DNA from: Leptobrachium leishanense
Lineage: Eukaryota > Chordata > Amphibia > Anura > Megophryidae
DNA: 64,000 nt
Reading direction: 5' to 3'
Assembly: GCA_009667805.1 (NCBI GenBank)
Contig: CM019066.1
Span: 4,898,001-4,962,000, forward strand
The notes under the pieces are model-generated. The model did no database searches. It was not told the origin of the DNA and saw nothing but the letters and a program-made list of their open reading frames with translations. Each line of letters begins with the position of its first letter. Within the stretch, counting starts at the first letter, position 1. This document shows positions 12,901-24,900 of this stretch, piece after piece. The position numbers and the translations under genes were made by a program.

Positions 12901-15900
12901 AAATCCACCTTGGGATCAAAAAACAGACACGGAACCTGCTGCAATGATGACCTGGCTGCAGGTACAATAAAACATACATAGTACAGAAGGGGTGGGGTCG
13001 CGCCCACCAGTCTACCTCATGACTGAAAAGCAGCGTGAGCAGTGATGGTTCGCTACACAGCAGCCTGTGGATTCATTTTTGGATAGGACTCACCATCACT
13101 AGAGGTGCCGTGACGTTGGCAGGTGAGCTTACTCTCTTAATGGCCATTAATAGAAACCAAAGCCCCTAATTGTGTTTTGTTTCACACAGTGTTATAGGAA
13201 TAAGCACAGATGACATTTTTCTCTTTGTTATGTTTTATACATGTTGCTGGGCTGGGTACATTTGGTTATTTTTATTCTTGTCTGTTGCAGTTCTGAGATT
13301 TACCGGCTGAATTTAGAGCAAGGTCGTTACCTGAACTCTCTTCAAACACAAGCCTCGTAAGTTCTGCTACTCGTGTCATGGCAGGGTGTGCAAAACATAA
13401 GTTCTCCATTGGGGGGAGCTAATGTGCCACAATGATCCACACATGGCACGGGATTTTAGGCAGCAGGGGTACCTCAAACTCTGGTGCCCTAGATATTGAT
13501 GCCTAAAATTCCCAGTATTAGTTAAATGCAATACATGGCCAGAGAATCATGGGAGCTGTAGTTCCATAACATCCGGGGCAGAGTTTGGGATCCCTGGTTT
13601 ATTGAAAGAACCTTTTATGGTGCGCTATTTTTTATTTTTTTTATTATTATTATTATTTTTTATGATTTATTAATTTGTGGTTTTATTTTAGGCAACTCAA
13701 TGTTTGTGACATTAATCCAGCACATCAATTGTTCGCTGCAGGCACAGCCGAGGTAATTATCCCAATGCAGCTCAAGCTAATATTGCTTTGTTTCGGCGTC
13801 ATGTATGAAGGAGTGATTTTTATTTTTGTGTCGTTTCCCCCCTCCCCTGATACCAGCGTAATATATTTTTGAAATCTCCTAATAATAAAAAATAATCTTT
13901 GCGCTTGGACTCAATAGTGTATTACAATCCTTTACAATTAAAGTAGGCGTGTGATGTGTGTTTGTTTTATACGCGCACACCTTTAAAATGTCCAACACTC
14001 TCATCAGCCATTTTTATTTAAAGCAGGGATGTCAAACTCTGGCACCCCCCATATGTTGGTGGCCTACGATTCCCAGAATCCTTTGAATGTAATAAATGGA
14101 CAGGGACTCATGGGAGTTGTATTTCAGAAACATCCCTGGGTCCAGAGGTTGACACTGAGCTTTGTCGGTGTGTTCTGGTTTTGTTTCTTTGGCAAATCTT
14201 TTCTCCATCCTTCGTTGTGACCGTGTGCTGTTCCTGTTTAGGGAAAGGTGGAGTGCTGGGATCCCAGGACCAGAAGTAGTGTTGGCATTCTGGATTGTGC
14301 CTTGAGTAGTGTAACTGAGGACACAGAGTAAGTCATCTGAGGAAATGTTCCCACGTTGTGGGTTGAGTTTTGCATCAAAAAAATCAGGTCACTTTTTCCT
14401 TTGCTATTGGCAGAATGACATCTTTCCTTTCATTATTTCTTTTCTTTTCTACCCGTAGAAGGAAATGTTCATTGGCAACTGCACCAATCTCTGTCTTTCA
14501 CTTATTCTCTTAGAGAGCAAAGTATATCTATCGGTTGATAACAACTAAATACCATCTTTATCGGCGTATAACATGCAAAGGTGTGTAACACGCACCTTAA
14601 TCTTATGAATGAAGTTTGAGTATAAAAAGCTTTAAATTTAAAATAAATGACTTGGAAGCAAAATAAAGGGAGCTCTGAACATGCTGTTAATATTCATACC
14701 ACTTCGAAGGTATATATGTATTAGGTGTCAATCTTACCTCCCACTATGTCCCCAGTCCTATTAATTCCCCCACAATCTGCCTCGAGCATCCATCCAACCC
14801 ACCATCTCCCCAGAGCCATTCATTCCACCCCTGTCTCCCCAGAGCCATTCATTCCCTCAGCCTCATTTATCCCCCCCCCCTCGTATCCTTCTTCACACTG
14901 TTCCCTCTCACCTTTTGGGCGCAGCTTGAAGGAGTTTGCAGCGAGTGAGAGCATGCGGGGACACTCCCCACCCCGTCATTATGCTGCCAGACGCTGAGTG
15001 CTGTATTTATCGGCGTTTAACACACATGTAGAATTTCAACCAAATTTTTTTAGGGGAAAGGTGCATGTTATACGCCGATTAAATACAATACTATGATCCC
15101 GATTCCAACAGAGCTGTTAATAGAGTGCCACATATAGAAAAATCCTCAGACTTTGTCAACTTGTGATTTGACTTTAACGGTTCTTTTGAATGTTGAATAT
15201 TTTATGTTCTTGAGTTGCTGATCAGTGGCGCTGTTGGTATTGGCTCCTGGAGTCCATAGGACTTTACAGAGCCCAGGGTAACTCTGTGCAACACTGCTCA
15301 AGCAAGGTTGCACAAAGTCAAGTACAGGACGTTGGGAATTCCTTTTTTTTTCCAGTCCTCTGTTGCTTGTGGCCAGAGGAAGCGGTGGTAGATGGCGCCA
15401 CTCTCTAAATTAGTTAGAAATGTTTTATTGTGGTTACATTTCAGTGATTTTTGCAAAAGCAAATTGGCATAGGAGCTAATGGAGCCTCTGCTCCAGGCCC
15501 CAAAATAGAAAGGGTAGAAAACGAACTATATATGCACCAACACAATGACATTAACAGGGAATAGGGTAGTGATGCAATAGGGGACAACAATGGGGCAGAG
15601 ACACACCCAAATCTTAATCTCCAGGCCCATGGAGCCCTAAATACAGCACTGCCTGTCACAGTAGTGTCTTCCCTGACCCACACATTCTGTTATTTTTTAT
15701 TTTTTTCTATTATAAACTATTATTTTTTTTATTAATTGGTCCCTGAGCTGTTAATACATTAGGAGACGGAGCAATCTGATGCATCTAGCACGAGTGCGGT
15801 GAAAGAGCCATTAGTATTGGCATTAGAAAGCTATTTTATGACTTAGACAAAATATTATGTACATTCCATCAACAGCTGACAAGAACATGTTCAAGGTTAT

Positions 15901-18900
15901 GTTTTTCTTCCAAGATAATCCTTAGGCGACTGTCACTTCCCAAAAGAAAAATAATCCCCCATTCCCCCTTATTTTTCCAGAATAGATGGTTTACCGGCGG
16001 TGACGGCACTGAAGTTTAGTGGACCTCTGCATATGGCCGTCGGAACATCAACAGGACAGGTGCATACATAGGTCGTCGTTTGGGATGTAACGACTTGCAA
16101 ACTGGGTCTTCTTTAATTTTGTTACAACAGTAACCAATATAATGACCATTTTATTAATGTAAAATGACGTGTCCTGTGTGTCTTCAGCCCTCTTTCCCCC
16201 CTCTTGGGTAGGGGGCTCCTGTAGGTTTGATTCAGCGCTTTAGTGCAGGGGCTTGGTCCTGTCCTGAAGCTCAGATCTGCGAGTAATGACCTGAGCTTTG
16301 GGGATTGGGACATGGAAAAGGAGACCAATTTCATGCTACCCTTCCCATTTCTTCGAGTTTTTTCACCATCCTCTGTTCCCCAGTATTTTGCTGCTGCCAT
16401 CAGCCATGTTCTCCCCCACTTTTTTTTTCCGGGATCAAGGTACAGTTTTTTTGATTTGTAATACCTTTTTTTTAATCCACAAAGTTTGCATCCAGTACTT
16501 GTCCGGGCCCAGTACTTTAACAGACTTGACTGGAAGCGTTTGCTCGAGATGGAAACCTCTCACCCTAAAGCAAAGGATGGCACTGGTATCCTGCTGGTTT
16601 GACTTGATAGCAAGCCATATCAATAAATTAAATTACTTCTTGAATCATGGTTTGGTTTTCCTCCTGCAGCATGTAGACTGTATGCACATCAGCTTGTTTC
16701 AGAATTGCACACATGTACTTAATGGGAAACTCTAAGCTAAAAAACAATGGGGTAGTGTGAGTAAAACCCAAAGGGGTTAAATAATAAACCCTCCTGACCA
16801 TCAATCCAGTGTCCAACACCACCTGCTTTTAGCTTGGGAGTTTTCTATAAAACTTCACCTCCTTTTCTGCAGCTTTACCAAGCGCTCAGCCAGTGGAAAC
16901 TCTGACCGTACTTAAGTATTGGGAGGCATTGGCCTGTCAGCAGCGCACATCCAGGCACGGAACGTGGTCATAGAGTGAGCTGATGCCCGACACTAGGATA
17001 ACCCTCCACTTAGGAAGGACTAGAACAGCCTGCACAGCCCCGGGGTGAATAGGGGAACACCTTGCACACAATGTTAATTTTGACAGCAATTTATTGGGTT
17101 TTAATCCTAGTCTTCTATGTTCTTCGTCTGAATTGGTTTGGTGTATATTTTTTTTTTTTTTTTTTTTTTTTCACGTCACAAGATTTTAGTCGACTAAAAT
17201 CCAATGGGTTAAAAGTGTATTCTACATTTATTTAAGCAGTTCTCTAGAATTTTCCAATTCATTGTATATTCCTGGCGTAACCTCTTACCTGAATATAGAA
17301 AAATCATCATCTCTCTCTTACTCGATCAGTTCTGATTGGATCTTCCCAAATGGCCCCTCCCTAACATTTTAGTCTAGTTTTTATTCGTCAACTAAAATGT
17401 CAATTGATTTTCACCGCAGTTTTAGTCATAACTTTGTTTTTATTTAGTTTTAGTCAACTAAAGGGTCTATTCACTAGCAGGTGAAACTCAGGAGAAGAGA
17501 ACAATCTAGACCAAATAGCCGTTTTTGGAAAATCGGATAAATGGGAGAATTTTTCTGGTTTGGCTACTTTGACCTAGATTTTTCACTTCTCCAGCCTTCT
17601 CCTGAGTTTCACCTTCTTGGTCAATAGATCTTAAGTCTTTGACGGAAATTATTAGTCGTTGAAATTCACACTGCCTGGCAGCATGAGTCCATTGAATGGG
17701 TTTCACAAAACTGGAACCGTGTTCAGCTTGTACATTCCACTAGGTTTATTACTAGCAACAGCTGGGTTACGGCTGATACAGAGTGTCACGCTATGAGATA
17801 TACCTGGCACATGAGTCTTTCATGCTGGGCAGAATGGGAATGGGTGTAGGACTGATATATATAAAATGATCACACCAGTGTTCTATTATTTATTTTCAGA
17901 TCGTTGCACTTTTCTTACGTGTTTTACAATGTCTCCTTTTCTGACCAGGTTCTGATTTATGATCTTCGATCCAGTCGCCCATTGATTGTAAAGGATCACC
18001 AGTATGGCTTACCTATCAAATCGATACAGTTTCACGATCCTTTAGAGCTGGTTATATCCGCTGACTCGAGGATAATTAAGATGTGGAACAAGGATACCGT
18101 AAGTTCCTTCACAAAATGTGTTTTGTCAGGACCGTAAATTGAGCAGGTTGCGTTCTGCTAATCATCATGGAAGATGTGGTGGTTGTGAGTTTTGGACCAC
18201 AAAGGGTAACAATGGCATATATTATATATATATATATATCTGTTCCTCTGCTAAAAGTGCATCTCAAAGATAGTAACTGGGAAACAAAAGCCCGGTTCTG
18301 AAATGCTTGGTCTTTCCAGGAGTTAATGTCTGCTCGTGATTGGGTTTGAATGGCTTGGACCTGTTGCAGCATACTATAGGGGTTGTTTGCAAAATACCGG
18401 TGTTGCAAATCGCCAGTATTGCTTCATCGACGAACTGGGGAATGTCACAAACATAAAACCCAAAGAGCAACAAGAGATGATTCACAGCAGAGCTTTTCAT
18501 GCTGCTCTTTGGGTTTTAGTTTTGTGTTATTCCAGCATGTGTTGGGGCTGCAGTCCTGGTGACAGTATTTTCAACTCCATAAAGTATTTTACCAGGGCGG
18601 ATACATTGAGATTTCTCTTGTTTTCAAGTTTGTCCTGGGTGCTATAACCTCATATGTCTGATATGGATCGTTAGAAGCACCGCAAGATAGTATTTTAATG
18701 TGTGGTGTTTTTTTTTTGTTGCCTATAACGGTAGTAAATATCCCGCGGTTTCTGTTCTCTTGTTACAGGCAGTAATTGTAACTAAACCTTGTTGTTCTAT
18801 TTTAGGGGAAAATCTTCACTTCCATTGAACCTGAAACCGATGTAAACGATGTCTGTGTTTATCCCGATTCAGGTGAGAATCTGTGTGAAAAGTGTTATTT

Positions 18901-21900
18901 TTTTTGTTTAAATAAATTTAGTGAAAGATTGGGTCCCGTGTTAATTTATATGTGTTGTAATCAAGAGAGCTTAAAGGGGGCACTTTTTAAAAAATTAAAG
19001 TCTTGTGCTCCATTCCTGACCTGGGTAGGAAGTCCTCTTGAGCCTTTAAGGGCCATTCAGGTAAACAGAAAATCTATTTTTAAGATTGCTTAGTGTGGAT
19101 ATATAGGGAGAAAGTGCAGATGACTTTTTGTTTGCTTTATGCATGAAGCGGGTCTGGATGCTGATGATTTTAATGTGCATTTGATTCAAAACCTGTGAAG
19201 CTTTCTGGAAAAATTAAAATCGGGTGGTTAAACCGGTTTATGTATAACTTGGCCGGTTGCTAATGTTTGCATGTATCCACAGCATCAAATCTTAAAAGCT
19301 GTAACTTTGAATTGTAAACCTAATGTATAAAAAGAAATCCCTATATTTTCACATTGTTTAACAGAGGGCCCTGATTTTTAATTATTTTTTTTATCCTAAC
19401 CTGTGTTCCTCTGTTCGCAGGAATGCTATTTACTGCTAACGAAGCTCCTAAAATGAATGTATATTATATTCCGGTAAGTCCCTTATATTGCTGCTGACTG
19501 GTTTACTTTTACTTTGGGTCTTTGCCTCCTCTTTATTACGTCCTTTCTGGAACCTGGCATTGCCAGTGTGTGCGTAAACCCTCTTTAAATCAATTCTAAT
19601 ATCGGCTGTAAATTTAGAGGTTAAATTATACACTTAACTCATTTTGTTATTTGTGAGTGCACGCCTCTTAATCCCAGTGAACACATTGTGTACAGGGATC
19701 TCATAATGGAACCTATTACAAGCAATGCGCTGAATCGGCATAGAAAAGCTATCACCCCAAGTGGTCTTAATGGCACATTTTACACGGTGTAAGCACACTC
19801 AGTCTTATCTGAGTGGTCCCCCTGCTGTTTGCTTTTTCTTCCCCCCTCGGAGGGTGGTTCTCAGAGGGCTGATTCAGCCATCCAAATGCAGGGGCTTAGT
19901 CCTGCCCAGACCCTCAGTTCACATTTCAGGGGTTTGAGACCTTTGGGAACCAGCCTTATCCAATGTTATCAAACTCTTCCTGCATTGAGAGCCACTGGAT
20001 TGGTTGGATCGCCCAGGTCCCCTGCGGTCACATAACATGCTGAGCCGGAAGCATGTCACATCCTGCAGAGATCAGAGGGAGTCCAGCGCTGGATGTTGGG
20101 GAGCTTTTTAAGGAAATTGTTAAAATCAAAGGGGGAGTGTGAAGGGAGGTCCGGAGTAGTTAATGGAAGCCCTTCCATTCTCTCCCTTTCCCATTTAACT
20201 CTAACGTATCCCTTTAAAAATGGCGGTTTCCCATCGAGCAATTCCAAGCCTGGTGATGCAAAGAAAGGAGTAACTTAACACAAAAAAAATCTCTCTTCAT
20301 GTTAATGACTGCAAGAAAAGGAGTTTTCAGTTAAAATAAAAAAGCCATGTTTTGTCTCGGCCGCTGTCCGGTCTTATCGAATCCGGCTGTCCAACAATAA
20401 ACTGCTATGAATTCCAAACAGATCGCTGCAGACAGAGCTGCAGTATAGGGACAAAATGAACTGAAAAGGGTTAATTTCTCTGAAGTCGTATGCATGTGTT
20501 CCTGGAACACCTGCGGATATGGAATGTGGCCGTGACATGAAACCTGACATAGGAAGTGTGGGGCAATTTAGGGAAACATGCAGGCCTTGTATCCAGGCAT
20601 AACTCTCTGGGCGTGTGCGTTACATTCACAACAGGATGCGCCATTAATGATGAGTAGTTTTAATACTGATATAATTACAGCCTTGACATGAAAGGGCATG
20701 TGCTTCGAGGTTTGTTTTCCCCCCCTGTATTTAAGCCGTTGGACGTCATCGATGGTAACTAGCGTCCTGGGAATATTAAAACCTAGAAATGTAACATGTA
20801 ATTAGTCGGTGTTCCCCGTGGCTGCACTGGATGCATTTTTTCCCTTTTCTTTGTTTTCCTGATAGATTATGTTGACGTGGAAAGAATGTAAAACTGATAC
20901 ATGTATAATTTGCATTCACATGTTTTTACTATGGATTTTGAGGAGTACTGCTTGCAGAAGCCATGCTAATCTCTGCCGGGCACATCCCGTTTTTGCCATA
21001 TCCACGAAGCAGGCAATTTCTTTTTTTATATATATAAATGGGCTCCACAACATCCATGCTGATGGCATTAACCCTGACATAGGGACCAAAAAAGTCCAAA
21101 ACATTGGCAAGTACAATGTTAACCATGGAACAAGAGTGAACAAAAATGTAAACTACTTAATATATAAAGATAATCACGCTGAATGACCCATTACACTTTC
21201 AACAAGATAAAAACCGGACCTAAATAAATATATATATATTATACTTGCCAATGTTTTGGACTTTTTTGGTCCCTATGTCAGGGTTAATGCCATCAGCATG
21301 GATATTGTGGAGCCCATGATTTCAAGTGCTGTCGGCATGCACAGGGCACCCAATGGATCCACAATGCTGTCGGCATGCACAGGGCACCCAATGGATCCAC
21401 AATGCTGTCGGCATGCACAGGGCACCCAATGGATCCACAATGCTGTCGGCATGCACAGGGCACCCAATGGATCCACAATGCTGTCGGCATGCACAGGGCA
21501 CCCAATGGATCCACAATGCTGTCGGCATGCACAGGGCACCCAATGGATCCACAATGCTGTCGGCATGCACAGGGCACCCAATGGATCCACAATGCTGTCG
21601 TGATGCACAGGGCACCCAATGGATCCACAATGCTGTCGGCATGCACAGGGCACCCAATGGATCCACAATGCTGTCGGCATGCACAGGGCACCCTATCGAT
21701 CTGCAATGCTGTTGGCATGGACAACATTGCGTATCCATTGGAAGCCCTGTCCATGCCAACAGCATTGCGGATCCATGGGGAGCCCTGTGCATGCCGACAG
21801 CATTGTGGATCCATTGGGTGCCCTGTGCATGCCGACAGCATTGTGGATCCATTGGGTGCCCTGTGCATGCCGACAGCATTGTGGATCCATTGGGTGCCCT

Positions 21901-24900
21901 GTGCATGCCGACAGCATTGTGGATCCATTGGGTGCCCTGTGCATGCCGACAGCATTGTGGATCCATTGGGTGCCCTGTGCATGCCGACAGCATTGTGGAT
22001 CCATTGGGTGCCCTGTGCATGCCGACAGCATTGTGGATCCATTGGGTGCCCTGTGCATGCCGACAGCATTGTGGATCCATTGGGTGCCCTGTGCATCACG
22101 ACAGCATTGTGGATCCATTGGGTGCCCTGTGCATGCCGACAGCATTGTGGATCCATTGGGTGCCCTGTGCATGCCGACAGCATTGTGGATCCATTGGGTG
22201 CCCTGTGCATGCCGACAGCATTGTGGATCCATTGGGTGCCCTGTGCATGCCGACAGCATTGTGGATCCATTGGGTGCCCTGTGCATGCCGACAGCATTGT
22301 GGATCCATTGGGTGCCCTGTGCATGCCGACAGCATTGTGGATCCATTGGGTGCCCTGTGCATGCCGACAGCATTGTGGATCCATTGGGTGCCCTATCGGC
22401 ATGCATAGGGCTCCCCGTGGATCCGCAATGCTGTTGGCATGGACAGGGCTCCCCATGGATCCGCAATGCTGTTGGCATGGGCAGGGCTCCCCATGGATCC
22501 GCAATGGTTTCTGCATGGACAGGGCTCCCCATGGATCCGCAATGGTTTCTGCATGGACAGGGCTCCCCATGGATCCGCAATGGTTTCTGCATGGACAGGG
22601 CTCCCCATGGATCCGCAATGGTTTCTGCATGGACAGGGCTCCCCATGGATCCGCAATGGTTTCTGCATGGACAGGGCTCCCCATGGATCCGCAATGGTTT
22701 CTGCATGCATAGGGCTCCCCATGGATCCACAATGCTTTTGGCATGGCCAGGGCACCCAATGGATCCACAATGCTGTTGGCATGCATCAGGCACTCCATGT
22801 ATCCACAGTGCAATCAGCCAACAGCCTTTTGGATACACGGGGTGCCCTGTTCTTGCTGACAGCATTGTGGATCCATGGGTGTCCTCTGTCCATGCCGGCA
22901 GCATTGTGTAGACTTGGCTTTCAATCTGTGGCAAATGAGGCTGATTTTACATAATGATTTGATTTAAAAAAATATAGACTTTTGAAAAGCATCTAATTCC
23001 AGGTCAGAAGCTTTTGTAGACCTCCTGTATGTCAGGTTAGGAACTCCACTCGTTATACAGATCAGCTGCAGCCTATATCCTAATGTCAAGGATGGAGTAA
23101 GGCCCTGGGATATTTGTGTAGTTTGTCCCCAGCATGTCCTGTTACGTTGCCACATCCTCCCATCCAGCCGAGACCAACTAACGTCACACTTGTGCAATCT
23201 AATAACCACCCGGAAACCTGCTTCAGCAAATAAAAAATCTAGGCCACCGTGTCGGCAGGTTACACATTGAAACGTACTTGCAAGGCGTTTGGTTTCTGTA
23301 TATGCCGCGCAGACACTTGTCTGCAACGCCCACGTCTTCGTAGAAAACACCATAAACTGCATAACAGTCTGTGAAAAGCAGAAACTAGTGAAGCGATGGA
23401 TGAACTGGAACCACTAGTACCATGATGCCCGGAATACATTAAATCAGTGGTTCCCAACCCTTATCCTCAGGTCCCCCTAACAGGACAGGTTTTAAGGATT
23501 ATCTTAGATAAATGCAGACTGAATCCTGCAATCACTGAGCAGCAAATCATATCACCTGTGCTGTGCTTCAGATATCTGGAAAACCTGGCCTGTTAGGGGG
23601 ACCTGAGGAGCAGGGTTGGGAAACACTGTCATAAAGGGTAGAATATAATTCAGGACCCCCAACCTTCCACCCCATTCCTTATTGTTCCACTTGCCCAAAG
23701 GTAGCGGGGGGGGGAAATGTGATTCAAAACCAGAACCACGTAGATCTATGGCACATCAGCCAGAATTTGCAAAAAACTAGTCAGCGCCTTAGGTTGTCTT
23801 CCTGACCAACGTGGCTTGTTCCTTATTGCCTGCATATGTGTAACAGAGAATGCCGTTTTTTCAAAAAAATTCTTAAAATATAAATGGAGTAAATCACTTT
23901 GACTTAGTTTCCGCTCTGCAGGAGTTGCGGCTGAGCTTCCTTCTTAACCCTGTAATCCAGTTATGTTTCCCCCCCCCCCCCCCCCCCCCCCCGTCCCCCA
24001 ACAATGATGGCCTACAATTCCCAGAGATGATTGCATGGAATCGATGGCCGGAGACTCATGGGAGTTGCAGTTTAGAAACACCTGGGTGGCCGAAGTTAGG
24101 CATCCCTGCTACAAACTAAGACGCAAAGATGGTGTCTCGGATGCAAAAGGAAAAAAAAACTATAAATTTCCAAGGTCTAAGGATGTTCTGATGCTTGGCA
24201 CGTTCCTCTAATCCAGAGGTCAGCAACCTTGGCCCTGCAGATGTTTTGGAACTACATCTCCCATGATGCTTGGTCCCTCCTTAGATAAGCTGTGCATCAT
24301 GGGAGGTGTAGTTCCAAAACATCTGGAGGGCCAAGGTTGCTGATTCCAGCTCTAATCCAAGGGACGGCCACCTCAGCCCTTTTAGGTCATTTGGAGCTAT
24401 ATCACCGATGATGCTCAGGTACTCATTAGGGTTGGAAGAGCCTCATGTGACATACAGTTCCAAAATATCTGGAGGGCCAAGGTTGCCGACCCCTGCATCT
24501 AATCCATTGCCCTGTAGTCTACCCTTCCAGCCTTACTTTTCCCACTTTCCAGACACCGACACCTCATTCCTGCGCCGTAAGGATCTCGTTGTTCTTATTT
24601 AAGCGCCAACACATTCCGCAGCGCTGTTCAATGCGTAAAGTCAAGACAATGCTACAAGACCCCAAAAAGGAGTCAATATTTCACCAACAGATACAGGAGC
24701 AATGGAGGGCCCTATTCCCGCAGAAATTTCCATTCTAGATTAGGCAAACCTACAGGGCTAAATTACAAGCTTCACGCAAACGTTTGCGCCGGCGCAAAAA
24801 ACCATGCGAGGGGTAAAACCATTTGCGCCTAATCCCGCATTACATAGTCAGTGCAACAACTGGCACGCAATCGTCTACCGCGGGTGAATCTGCGCGAACC

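Noticed and set aside
16298..16735. 145-codon plus-strand frame in intron 10
   Set aside because: It is rich in Phe/Leu/Ser typical of T-rich sequence, overlaps a dispersed repeat, and has no splice or family support.
21329..22910. CRISPR-like array
   Set aside because: The units are contiguous 38-bp copies without unique spacers and with reversals of orientation, in a spliced eukaryotic gene.
21293..22934. Very long open frames on both strands (up to 506 codons) with repeats such as [19 protein letters not shown]
   Set aside because: The 38-bp unit lacks stops in all six frames, and 38 is not a multiple of three, so each frame cycles through the same 38-residue period. Frames on both strands and in several phases exist at once, and none has independent support.
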